Positions 45,737-53,900 of a stretch of DNA of 64,000 nucleotides are shown here, one piece after another. Where the stretch lies: NCBI GenBank assembly GCA_003481745.1, contig QULP01000004.1, positions 1 through 64,000 of the forward strand, read 5' to 3'. This DNA comes from Firmicutes bacterium OM04-13BH. GTDB lineage: Bacteria > Bacillota > Clostridia > Lachnospirales > Lachnospiraceae. The position numbers and the translations under genes are program-made. The notes beneath the pieces are model-generated. The model worked only from the letters and a program-made list of their open reading frames with translations, was not told the DNA's origin and did not search any database. Within the stretch, counting starts at the first letter, position 1; every line of letters begins with the position of its first letter.

Positions 45737-47134
45737 TTATTTCCACACGGTATCTTTGATTCCAATATCGGATTCTTTAAACACCGGATTCTTTCCAGCT
45801 TTTTTCTGTTCTTCATAACTTTTCAGTGCTTTAATTGCTGTCTTTCTAAGCAGCATAATCGCAATAATATTAATGATTGCCATAACTCCCATTGTGATAT
45901 CGGCGATATTCCAGACTACAGAAAAATCTGCCTGTGCCCCAAGGAAAATTGCTACAACACAGGTAAGGCGGAAAATATTTAATAAAGCTTTACTGTTTTT
46001 AATAAATAAAATATTGGATTCCGCATAATAATAATTTCCAACCAGACTGCTAAACGCAAAGGCAAAGATGGAGACAGTAATAAAATGGATTCCCCACTGT
46101 CCGATGTTGGTACGAATTGCTTCCTGTACAAATGGGATTCCATCTAATACTCCACTTTCACCCTGTACACCCGAAATCAAAAGCATCATAGCTGTAGTAC
46201 TGCAGATTAAAAGTGTATCAATGAAAACAGAAATCACCTGCACCAAACCCTGTTTAACCGGATGATCAACATCTGCAGATGCCGCTGCATTTGGCGCACT
46301 ACCCATACCGGCTTCATTTGAAAACAGCCCTCGCTTGATTCCAATCATTACCGCACTTCCGGCAAACCCTCCGGCAAAAGAACGGGCACTAAATGCATTT
46401 TCAAAAATCATACCAAATACATGCGGAATACTGCTTAAATTTGTCAGCATGGTATAAATTCCAATTAAGATGTAAACAACTGCCATAACCGGAACAATAA
46501 AAGAAGTAATCACTCCAATTCTATGTGCACCGCCCCAGATAACTGCTGCAAATGCAACAGCCAGTATGATACCAACTATCATTGGTACATGAGTCTGCGA
46601 ATAATTCGGAATATAATATTCTAATGCGGAAGACATATTAAAGGACTGAAGTCCGTTAAATCCATAGGCAAAGCAGATAATCAATGCAATGGAAAACAGG
46701 ATTCCAAGCCAGCGTTTTTTTAATGCTTTTTCCATGTAGTAAGATGGTCCACCTCGAAACTGTCCGTTTTCTTCTACCTTATAAATCTGAGCCAGCGTAC
46801 TCTCAATAAAAGCAGACGAACTGCCAATCACTGCCATAACCCACATCCAGAAAACCGCTCCCGGTCCTCCTGCTGCGATTGCAGTTGCAATTCCGGCAAT
46901 GTTTCCGGTTCCTACTCTTGAAGCAGTAGAAATCATCAATGCCTGAAAAGAAGAAACTGATTTTTCTCCCTCATTTCCGGTTTTCTTTTCCATAATGGAT
47001 TTTAATCCATCTTTCAATAAACGAACCTGAACTCCCTTTGTAAATACGGTAAAAAATACACCAGCACCCACAAGCAGAATCAGCAGAATATATGTGTACA
47101 TGAAATCGTTTATTCCTGTCAAAATCTGATTCAT
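45737..47134 (-). CDS. Sodium:alanine/glycine symporter (AGCS family)
   Basis: A 465-residue membrane protein with about eleven hydrophobic segments. Motifs of the AGCS/DagA family are present: STASRVGTGNIAGIATAIAAGGPGAVFWMW near the N terminus and KRGLFSNEAGMGSAPNAAASAD in the middle. It imports alanine or glycine with sodium. It stands alone, convergent with the LacI gene. Substrate choice cannot be read precisely. Confidence 0.92.
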   Translation of the reverse strand: MNQILTGINDFMYTYILLILLVGAGVFFTVFTKGVQVRLLKDGLKSIMEKKTGNEGEKSVSSFQALMISTASRVGTGNIAGIATAIAAGGPGAVFWMWVMAVIGSSSAFIESTLAQIYKVEENGQFRGGPSYYMEKALKKRWLGILFSIALIICFAYGFNGLQSFNMSSALEYYIPNYSQTHVPMIVGIILAVAFAAVIWGGAHRIGVITSFIVPVMAVVYILIGIYTMLTNLSSIPHVFGMIFENAFSARSFAGGFAGSAVMIGIKRGLFSNEAGMGSAPNAAASADVDHPVKQGLVQVISVFIDTLLICSTTAMMLLISGVQGESGVLDGIPFVQEAIRTNIGQWGIHFITVSIFAFAFSSLVGNYYYAESNILFIKNSKALLNIFRLTCVVAIFLGAQADFSVVWNIADITMGVMAIINIIAIMLLRKTAIKALKSYEEQKKAGKNPVFKESDIGIKDTVWK

Positions 47135-47244
47135 ACCTCTCTCCTTTCAAAATGCGTATATTCTGCCATTATACCGTATTTTAAGTTTGTGTCAAGTCAG
47201 TACTGTAAAGTGAAAATATATTCCTGCAAAGTCTCTAACTTCTT

Positions 47245-48078
47245 CTAATAATTACATATTATTACTTCTTCTCCCACTCTATTAGATGCATCAGAATTAA
47301 TCATACGCCTGACACTTACAACATCTATTTTATAACCTTTATTTCCATACAACTCGTTTATCAAATCTGTATTATGATTTGTAAGCATACAGTAACATCC
47401 TCTCGTTGTTAATTCATCATAAAGTTTTGCCAGTCTCTTATGACTTTCTATATCAAATCCCTCTTTTGTGTAGGATTCAAACGAAGTAGGATTCAATGGC
47501 GCATAAGGACTGTCCAAAAATACAAAATCTCCCTTTTTCGCTTCTTTACAAGCATCCTCAAAATCTCCCTGCAAAATCGTAATATTCTGAAGATATTCTG
47601 AAACAGCCCAAATTATATTTTCTTCTACAGATGCTCTGCGACTGTTATTATATGGCACATTAAAAAGACCTTTTCCATTTACCCGATACAAACCATTAAA
47701 ACAATGTTTATTTAGAAAAACAAATAATGCCGCCAATTCTACATCATATTCTGATTTCATTAACTTATCATTATAATGTTCCCTAATGGTATAATAATAC
47801 TGTTTTCCATCTTCCCACATCTCAGAATCTATTTTATTTACTTCACTTAAAAACTCTTTGGGACTGTCGCAGATTCTTTGATAAGTATTAATCAACGCTT
47901 TATTAATATCATTAATTAATGCTTTTGAAGGCTGTGTCAAAAAAAACACAGCACCGCCTCCCACAAACGGTTCAAAATAATGATTATAATTTTCAGGCAT
48001 TCTCTCCTGAATCTGGCTTAATAACTGACGTTTTCCACCTGCCCATTTCACAAAAGGTACAATCTCTGTTTTTCTCAT
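47245..48078 (-). CDS. DNA adenine methyltransferase (Dam/DpnM-like)
   Basis: A 277-residue class D12 N6-adenine methylase. It has PFVKWAGGKRQLL (SAM-binding motif X), YFEPFVGGGAVFF (motif I, FxGxG) and a catalytic motif IV that reads DSPY (189-192) instead of the usual DPPY. The family typically methylates GATC. No restriction nuclease is adjacent, so it is either solitary or the remnant of a system. An 85-codon gene with paired cysteines is divergent from it across 229 bp. Good match in length. Confidence 0.88.
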   Translation of the reverse strand: MRKTEIVPFVKWAGGKRQLLSQIQERMPENYNHYFEPFVGGGAVFFLTQPSKALINDINKALINTYQRICDSPKEFLSEVNKIDSEMWEDGKQYYYTIREHYNDKLMKSEYDVELAALFVFLNKHCFNGLYRVNGKGLFNVPYNNSRRASVEENIIWAVSEYLQNITILQGDFEDACKEAKKGDFVFLDSPYAPLNPTSFESYTKEGFDIESHKRLAKLYDELTTRGCYCMLTNHNTDLINELYGNKGYKIDVVSVRRMINSDASNRVGEEVIICNY

Positions 48079-48307
48079 TCCACTTCCTCTTCTCTATGTT
48101 TACATTTCTTTTCAATAATTTCACTCGTCTATTATACTTTCAAACAGCCAAAAGAACAACCTCAGTCTTTACTCTTTACTTTTGGAATACAAAAATATAT
48201 TCATGCTTAATGCCCAAAAACAGATTGCTATCTATACAAAAAAATGATAAATTTATTATTAAGAATAATCTATTTTTCAAAAAATAAATACCAGGAGGTT
48301 TCACGCT

Positions 48308-48565
48308 ATGGCTACTTGTAACAAACAACATCGTTATTTAGAAGGATTTAATGAACTTCCAGAAGCTCAGGATAACAGAAATGGAGGACGACATATCTGT
48401 GCAGCTTGTGCTTATGAAGAAGGCTTAAAAGATGCTTTAAACGGTAATCTTCCGCAATCTGACCTTTCCCACCTGCCTGATAGTCAGGCTGGCACTGTAC
48501 GCCATAAAAGTGCAATTGCCGCCTATAACCTTGGATATCAATATGGTAAAAAAATTAGTTGTTAA
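48308..48565 (+). CDS. Small conserved-looking protein of unknown function
   Basis: An 85-residue protein preceded by AGGAGG at the right distance. It contains CNKQHRYLEGF, a HICAACAYEEGL helix-like segment with two cysteines, and a C-terminal SAIAAYNLGYQYGKK helix. No signal or membrane segment is seen. I do not recognise the family. It lies between a divergent Dam-type methylase and a candidate small RNA gene; whether it is functionally linked to the methylase is unknown. Confidence 0.65.
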   Translation: MATCNKQHRYLEGFNELPEAQDNRNGGRHICAACAYEEGLKDALNGNLPQSDLSHLPDSQAGTVRHKSAIAAYNLGYQYGKKISC

Positions 48566-48600
48566 ACAATACTATTGTTAAATTTTCAAACTTCTTTTTC

Positions 48601-48812
48601 AAAAAACAAAAATCCCCGAAAGCATAGCTTTCGAGGGTTGATATTTTCTCCGAAAAATAAGAGAGATTATCTCTTTGAGAACTATGGATGCCCGTAAAAT
48701 GGGGCTTTTCGGATATGCGTGCTGCATACGTGATGCAAACCCACAGCATCCCAGAACAACCGAGCACTTCTCTTCATGGCCAGGTATCAGGAATGGTGCC
48801 TGGTCATTGTTT
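48601..48812 (-). ncRNA. Candidate 6S-like structured RNA
   Basis: The 373-bp gap after the 85-codon gene has no convincing ORF but has the marks of an RNA gene on the minus strand. TATAAT lies at 48816-48821, then about 200 nt of paired sequence, then a terminator with CCCTCGAAAGC and GCTTTCGGGG arms (48614-48637) followed by ATTTTTGTTTTTT. Inside, GAGAA pairs with TTCTC, GGAT with ATCC and TGCAT with ATGCA, building one long interrupted hairpin. A CCGAAAAGCCCC stretch resembles the CCGAGAAGCC segment of E. coli 6S RNA. Size and shape fit 6S RNA, which binds RNA polymerase; the identity is tentative. Confidence 0.5.
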
Positions 48813-48861
48813 GGGATTATATTTTTATTGAAAATCATTCTTTCGCTATTCCCAGACACAT

Positions 48862-48908
48862 AATATAAAAGAAAGCTGAGCATAAATGACCGGGATCATG
48901 CTCAGCTT
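48862..48908 (-). terminator. Terminator of the truncated membrane-protein gene
   Basis: AAGCTGAGCAT (48873-48883) and ATGCTCAGCTT (48898-48908) form a perfect 11-bp stem, followed on the minus strand by TCTTTTATATTA. Confidence 0.75.
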
Positions 48909-48938
48909 ATAAAATCAAATCGAACATATACTCTTCTA

Positions 48939-49670
48939 TCAACTTATGTCTATTGCATTTTGACGTTTAATCCATAATACATACGTTTGATATATTACTA
49001 GACAATGTATTGCTATCTCAAGTACAAGTCTAACCGTGCTATTCATAGACAGATACTGATTTGCATGAACTATAAGATTATAATTTGAATAAATGATACG
49101 GAACATTCCCCAAATCGCAACCAAATAAATTATCATAGAATATATCTTACTTTTCTTACCCGAAACAAAATAAGCGAATGTTGCTACAGCACCAACTATA
49201 TTCGGGATAATTAAAACAATCCACCATAAAACAATCTGAACATTTGAATTAATTACCATATTTCCAGTAATACAGGTCGCAGCAAAAAATGCAACAATTA
49301 CGGCACCCATCCTTTTTGGTGATAGCATTCCTCGTATAGCATTAACAAAACCATACGCAAAGAAGACAATCTGAATAAGCAATGCCAATACATTTATTAC
49401 AATCGCTTGAATATCATTATAATCAATCATCTCTGATTGCAACGGGAATCTAATTATAATGTCCACAATAGTGATAAAAAATGAAATTACCACAAACGCA
49501 TAAAGAGCTATCATTATGTTATTGACGCTTTTCTTTTCAATAACAGGATTACGTTCTACTACTTTTTCCATTTCTTTTCCAGATAACAGGTCGTCAAGAC
49601 TCACTTCCAGAATCTTCGATATTTTTTTAGTAGTAAGTAAATCAGGGTAACGATCCCCCGTTTCCCTTAA
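48939..49670 (-). pseudogene. HTH-membrane protein gene truncated by element insertion
   Basis: A GTG at 49604 gives a 221-residue protein with about six membrane segments, but the same frame stays open upstream to 49670. There it encodes RETGDRYPDLLTTKKISKILEVSLDDLL, the second half of a Cro/C1-type helix-turn-helix. The first half, including the Trp expected before ETGD, is missing, replaced by element sequence and an in-frame TAA at 49671-49673. The original gene therefore encoded an XRE-type DNA-binding domain fused to a membrane domain and was cut by the integrating element. The remaining part may or may not be translated. Confidence 0.75.
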
Positions 49671-49680
49671 TTAAAGATAT
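49660..49680. other. Left junction of the integrated element
   Basis: Chromosomal reading frame stops making sense between codons GAA ACG (49662-49667) and the preceding AGG (49668-49670), where the host gene should have TGG. The junction is therefore at about 49667-49670, with a GG or GA dinucleotide as the likely recombinase crossover. The recombinase gene ends only about 32 bp inside. Confidence 0.65.
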
Positions 49681-49701
49681 TGTTGGGTAAAAAAAGAAAG
49701 G

Positions 49702-51324
49702 TCAGTCGATTTTGCCGATGAAGCGGTAGTAGATTTCTACTTCCTGCTCACGGCTTCCATCCTCGCCCTTGACAGCTTCGTGGACGGTTATTTTTTCAAT
49801 TAGAGTGTTCAGAAGTTCGGCGGTCAGCTCCACAGGGTTGACATACTGTTTCATTAGGGCAATCCACTTTTCAGCATCCGCTGCGGTCTGTACGGCGGCT
49901 TCCATCATTTCGTGAAGCTGTCTTATTTTTGTTTCAAGCTCCTTTTGCTCGTTCTGGTACTTCTCGGACAGCATATTGAAGTTATACTCGGTTATGCGTC
50001 CGGCAGACCAGTCCTCATACATTTTAGCAAACAGCCCGTCAACCTCGGCTTTACGCTTCTCTGCCTTTTTCAGCTCCGCAGCCTGCTTTTTCTTCGCAGA
50101 GTTCCTTTCCCTGTCGCTGACATTGAGCAGCCGTTTCAGTAGCTTGTCCTCATCTTTCTGTGCCAGCATAGACCAGTATTGCAGTCTTGCAAGCACATAG
50201 GCATACAGTACATCATAGCGGATATAGTGCATGGAACACTGGCGTAATCCCTGTCCGTTCTTGCTGCAATGGTAGTACCCGTATGGGTTTTTGTTCTGCT
50301 TGTTTTCCCCATAGGCTAAAGACCATCCGCAGTCTGCACATTTTATCAATCCTGCGAAAATCTGTGTCGTACCGTTTCTGCGTTTCCTGCGTCTGCTTGC
50401 AATCAGCTCTTGAACTTTTTGGAACACTTCTTCGGAAATGATGGCTTCGTGGGTATTTTCCACACGATACCATTCTTCCTGCGGCTTCCGCACCTTTTTC
50501 TTGTTCTTGAATGAAATGTTGCTCTGCTTGTTGTGAACGCTGTGACCGATGTAGGTTTCCTCTTTCAAAATGCTCTTGACCTGTGCAATCGTCCACGCAT
50601 AGGCTTTTTCTGCGGGCGCACCGGCGTAGATATTGGCGAAAGTCCCGTATCTTTCATAGTTCAGCCAGCCGGGGGTAGGTACTTTTTCCTCCACCAGAAT
50701 CCGTGTAATGCTGGCGGCTCCACGCCCATGTACAGCAAGGTCAAAAATCTTCTCTACAATCCAGCGTGTTTCCGGGTCGATCAGAAGATGACCTTTTTTG
50801 TCCGGGTCTTTTACATAGCCCAGCGGTGCATAGGCTCCATAGTGTGCGCCATTGGCAAATCTTGTGTGCATGGCAGCCTTGACCTTTTTGCTGGTCTGTC
50901 GGGCGTGCATTTCATTCAGGATGTTTAAGAACGGTGCAAGCTCGCTTTCTCCGTTGATGGTGTCCACATTGTCATTGATGGCAATGTAGCGTACTCCCTT
51001 GCTGGGGAAATAGATTTCCGTGTACTGACCGGTCAGGATATAGTTTCTTCCCAGACGGGATAAGTCCTTTGTGACAACGCAGTTGATTTTCCCGTCTTCG
51101 ATGTCATCAATCATCCTTTGGAAACTTGGACGCTCGAAATTTGTCCCACTCCATCCGTCGTCAATGTACTCGTCTACAACGGTCAGCCCATGCTCTGCGG
51201 CATACTGTCTAAGCATCATGCGCTGGGTCTGGATACTGCCGCTTTCCCCCTGTAATTCATCGTCACGGCTCAATCTCAAATATAGTGCAGTGTTATAAAT
51301 CGTTGTATTGTATGGTTGTTTCAC
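49702..51324 (-). CDS. Large serine recombinase (element integrase)
   Basis: About 540 residues. The N-terminal resolvase domain has the catalytic serine in ALYLRLSRDD (Ser19) and the arginine motifs in DLSRLGRNY. A recombinase domain follows (GYVKDPDKKGHLLIDPETR), then a zinc-ribbon domain (ADCGW and QCSMHYI) and a C-terminal coiled coil (about 400-460). I chose the GTG at 51322-51324 because GGAGG lies upstream and resolvase homology begins soon after; an ATG at 51393 lies inside a leader hairpin. It integrates and, with the excisionase, excises the element. It sits at the very left end, as is usual. Confidence 0.92.
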   Translation of the reverse strand: MKQPYNTTIYNTALYLRLSRDDELQGESGSIQTQRMMLRQYAAEHGLTVVDEYIDDGWSGTNFERPSFQRMIDDIEDGKINCVVTKDLSRLGRNYILTGQYTEIYFPSKGVRYIAINDNVDTINGESELAPFLNILNEMHARQTSKKVKAAMHTRFANGAHYGAYAPLGYVKDPDKKGHLLIDPETRWIVEKIFDLAVHGRGAASITRILVEEKVPTPGWLNYERYGTFANIYAGAPAEKAYAWTIAQVKSILKEETYIGHSVHNKQSNISFKNKKKVRKPQEEWYRVENTHEAIISEEVFQKVQELIASRRRKRRNGTTQIFAGLIKCADCGWSLAYGENKQNKNPYGYYHCSKNGQGLRQCSMHYIRYDVLYAYVLARLQYWSMLAQKDEDKLLKRLLNVSDRERNSAKKKQAAELKKAEKRKAEVDGLFAKMYEDWSAGRITEYNFNMLSEKYQNEQKELETKIRQLHEMMEAAVQTAADAEKWIALMKQYVNPVELTAELLNTLIEKITVHEAVKGEDGSREQEVEIYYRFIGKID

Positions 51325-51354
51325 GGTTAAAAATCCTCCTTCTAAAAGAAACAA

Positions 51355-51402
51355 CCCACGCTTATACAATACTCGCTGGTACAAGTATATCATAAGCGTG
51401 GG
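51355..51402 (-). promoter_or_regulatory. Leader inverted repeat of the recombinase gene
   Basis: CCCACGCTTAT (51355-51365) and ATAAGCGTGGG (51392-51402) are perfect 11-bp arms around 26 nt, followed on the minus strand by TTGTTTCTTTT before the ribosome site. If transcribed it would form a terminator-like hairpin, so attenuation of the recombinase is possible. Confidence 0.55.
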
Positions 51403-51431
51403 CTGATTGACAGTCGTTATTCCGTATTTTT

Positions 51432-51617
51432 TCAGGAAGCGGCGGCAGCGTGCTGGATCACATCTTCCAGCAGGCTGTCAAGCGGCTTCCCATCCTGTGC
51501 GAAATGCTCCGATACCTTGATACGGACTTTCCCCATGACAAAATACTGGGTGCCGTCTTTTTCGGTAAGCAGGGTGCCGCTGTTTTTGTTATTGCTCTCG
51601 TTTTTGCTTTTTGCCAT
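51432..51617 (-). CDS. TnpW-like small transposon protein
   Basis: A 61-residue protein, MAKSKNESNNKN then TLLTEKDGTQYFVMGKVRIKVSEHF, resembling the small TnpW-type proteins found next to large serine recombinases in Clostridia elements. Its role is not known. A GGAGGTAAC ribosome site precedes the ATG. It is co-oriented with the recombinase 108 bp upstream of it. The family name is given from memory and is less certain than the coding call. Confidence 0.65.
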   Translation of the reverse strand: MAKSKNESNNKNSGTLLTEKDGTQYFVMGKVRIKVSEHFAQDGKPLDSLLEDVIQHAAAAS

Positions 51618-51693
51618 AGGCAGTTACCTCCATAAATGAAATATGCCCGACAAGGGAATGTCAGACAGGTGTACAGCCGCAGACTGTCTCCGT

Positions 51694-51968
51694 GTCAACC
51701 AAACCGTGTCAACCGGCAGAAAAGACTTTGAAAACAATCCATAGGCGCTCTATTATTACTTTTTACTTTTTCTTTGATTTCTTGGTTGACATGGTTGACA
51801 AAGGAGAGAAATGCCCCAAATATCAGGCTTTTCCCCGTCAACCGGCTGTCAACCAAAGCGTCAACCAAACTGTCAACCGGTGGCTTTTCAGAATGGAAGT
51901 TCCATTTGCCGGGCTTCTTCTTCCGTGATTTCCTGAAAACCGTCCCCCTCCGGCGGAGCTTGGTTGAC
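51694..51968. repeat. Iteron-like array of GTCAACC heptamers
   Basis: Nine exact copies of GTCAACC or its complement GGTTGAC. Forward copies start at 51694, 51708, 51837, 51848, 51860 and 51872; inverted ones at 51784, 51793 and 51962. The group of four at 51837-51878 is spaced 11-12 bp, that is, one helical turn, and the flanks alternate AAA and GG. The array spans the gap between the TnpW-like gene and the VirE-like gene and enters the latter's 3' end. A T-rich stretch (51750-51777) separates the two clusters. Confidence 0.8.
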
Positions 51969-53285
51969 ACGCTCCCAGCCTTTTTGAGAACCGTATTTCT
52001 TATACCGCTTCGGGCTTTTGTAGGCTACCCAGCCCTGTATGATGCCGCCCGCAATGCCGGTATTCATAATCTCGCAGATTGCCCGTGTCTCCCAGTCTGC
52101 CGGGGAATTTAAGTTCCCCAGCGCTTCCTCATAAAGCTGCTTGGAACATACCCTGTCGCCGGTGTAGTCCTCCAAATAGGCGTAGATCATGCCGGCCTGT
52201 GTGTCTTCCTGCATAAAGTCCTGCTGGTGGGCGTTCAGGTATCGGTTCATTTCCATGCTGAATGACAGCTTATACTTCCCACTGCGATAAACCGTCATGG
52301 CTTCCGCCCACATCTGTTCGATATACGCCCTCGCCGCCGCTTCATCGTCCAGTATGTGAACCTCCGCCCGTTCCGGGTACACCGTCACGGGGAGAAAGCG
52401 CCGGTTGCCGGTGCGGTCACGGGGCAAAAAGTCCTGCCGGTTGGTCGTCCCTCCAAATACACATTGCCGCAGCCGGTCTGCCGGATGTGTCTCATACGGC
52501 ACTTTGTAGGTTTCTTTCTGGCGGCTTAAGAATGACTTGATTTCCTCAATACTCTTGGCGTTGGCTGTGGCAATCATCTCCGACATCTCGATAATCCAAT
52601 GCCCTTGCAGCTTGCGGTACACATTTTCATCGTCCAGCTTTTTCAAATCGTCTGAAAACCATTCGTCCCTGCCTGCCAGCAGCCGGAAAAAGGTAGATTT
52701 CCCGGCTCCCTGACCACCAACCAGACAGAGCATGACCTCAAACTTGCTCCCCGGTCTGAATACCCGCCGGATGGCTCCCATCAGGAACAGTTTCAAGGCT
52801 TCATAGGTGTATTCGTCCGTATCGGCTCCCAGAAAGTGATGCAGGGCGTAACGGATGCGCTCTGTGCCGTCCCATTGCAGGCTGTTCAGGTAATCCCTGA
52901 CTGGATGGTAGCGGTTTTCATTGGCAACAATCTTGATGGCGCTCTGCACCTTTTTCTCGCTGGTAAGCCCGTAATTTTCTTCCAGATACAAAAGCAGGTA
53001 GTTCATGTCCATGTCGGTCAGCGTGGTACTGGTGCGCTCCCAGCCCAGCGGCTTCACAATGTCAATCTGCTCCGTCAAAAGGTTCAGGCGCAGCGCCCCG
53101 CGAAACAGAGGGTCACGCTGGAACACCGTCAGGCAGTTTCGGATGCTGTTCTTCACGCCGCCTTTCTGCGTCCCCTCTAATGTTTCCCGGATTTCTGCCG
53201 GTGTCTGCGCCGGTTCCATTGTGTCCATCGTCCTTTTGACCGCTTCCTGCGTTTCCGGCGGCAAGCTCTGAAATTCGCTGTTCAA
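51888..53285 (-). CDS. VirE-like (virulence-associated E) helicase/ATPase
   Basis: A 465-residue protein with a P-loop GGQGAGKST (190-198), a Walker B-like WIIEMSEM segment and an arginine-rich RQCVFGGTTNRQDFLPRDRTGNRRF region, matching the VirE/SF3-type ATPases found in mobile elements beside CHC2 proteins. It is probably the replicative helicase of the excised circle. The start is a TTG (53283-53285) with a very strong AAAGGAGGTG 7 nt upstream, so it overlaps the end of the CHC2 gene by 173 bp in another frame. The 3' end carries part of the GTCAACC array. Confidence 0.85.
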   Translation of the reverse strand: MNSEFQSLPPETQEAVKRTMDTMEPAQTPAEIRETLEGTQKGGVKNSIRNCLTVFQRDPLFRGALRLNLLTEQIDIVKPLGWERTSTTLTDMDMNYLLLYLEENYGLTSEKKVQSAIKIVANENRYHPVRDYLNSLQWDGTERIRYALHHFLGADTDEYTYEALKLFLMGAIRRVFRPGSKFEVMLCLVGGQGAGKSTFFRLLAGRDEWFSDDLKKLDDENVYRKLQGHWIIEMSEMIATANAKSIEEIKSFLSRQKETYKVPYETHPADRLRQCVFGGTTNRQDFLPRDRTGNRRFLPVTVYPERAEVHILDDEAAARAYIEQMWAEAMTVYRSGKYKLSFSMEMNRYLNAHQQDFMQEDTQAGMIYAYLEDYTGDRVCSKQLYEEALGNLNSPADWETRAICEIMNTGIAGGIIQGWVAYKSPKRYKKYGSQKGWERVNQAPPEGDGFQEITEEEARQMELPF

Positions 53286-53853
53286 GCCGCAACACCTCCT
53301 TTCCCTGTGCGGCGATCAATGCCGCTTTTTCTTCTATTTCTCCGTATAACAAAATATCCAAAAGGTATTCTGTGTAGCTTATCCTCTGCAACGCTTCCAC
53401 AAAAAGAGGATGCCAGATGGCATCCTGCGGCTGTGGGGCGTGTGCTGTTTTCCAATGCTCCAGCAGGCGCAGATAATCGCATAGCACCCGGAAACAATAC
53501 CGTTCCGTTTCCTGAAATCTCTGCTCCGCTGATTTTTGTCGGGGCTGTGACCTGTTGTGACGCTTCCTATCTGGCGGCGCATTGCCGGATTTCTCATAGG
53601 AAACGCCGAAGTCCTCCGCAAGCCTGACCGCAGCTTCCCGTTTCCCCAATCCATGCAGCAAAGCGGCAAAGTCGATCACATCCCCGGAAGCCCCGCAGCC
53701 GAAGCAGTAAAAGCGGCTGTCCACTTTCATGCTGGGCGTGCGGTCATTGTGGAATGGACAGCAGACCATGCCGTTTCTCCCCACCCGGATTCCATAGAAT
53801 GAAGCAGCCTGCCGAGTGGTAACAGACTGTTTCACCGCTTCAAATACATTCAA
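53113..53853 (-). CDS. CHC2 zinc-finger (primase-type) protein
   Basis: A 246-residue protein whose N terminus is the CHC2 zinc domain of DnaG primases: Cys32, His35, Cys50 and Cys53 in CCPFHNDRTPS and FYCFGCGASGD. The Toprim polymerase domain is absent; the rest is helical with a glycine- and Asn-rich tail. It may help prime or recognise the element's origin together with the VirE-like ATPase, whose gene begins inside its 3' end. The low-complexity C-terminal tail coincides with that overlap. Confidence 0.85.
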   Translation of the reverse strand: MNVFEAVKQSVTTRQAASFYGIRVGRNGMVCCPFHNDRTPSMKVDSRFYCFGCGASGDVIDFAALLHGLGKREAAVRLAEDFGVSYEKSGNAPPDRKRHNRSQPRQKSAEQRFQETERYCFRVLCDYLRLLEHWKTAHAPQPQDAIWHPLFVEALQRISYTEYLLDILLYGEIEEKAALIAAQGKEVLRLEQRISELAAGNAGSGQKDDGHNGTGADTGRNPGNIRGDAERRREEQHPKLPDGVPA

Positions 53854-53900
53854 ATGCTCCCTCCATAAAAATACTGGTAGCGGTAAAGCTGCCGATTATA

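Noticed and set aside
48614-48883. A 94-codon minus-strand ORF across the candidate RNA
   Set aside because: It crosses the promoter and stem structures, has no ribosome site and no recognisable family.
51695-51970. A 91-codon minus-strand ORF overlapping the GTCAACC array
   Set aside because: Its sequence (VDSLVDALVDS) is simply the heptamer repeats in translation, and it overlaps the VirE-like 3' end without a good ribosome site.
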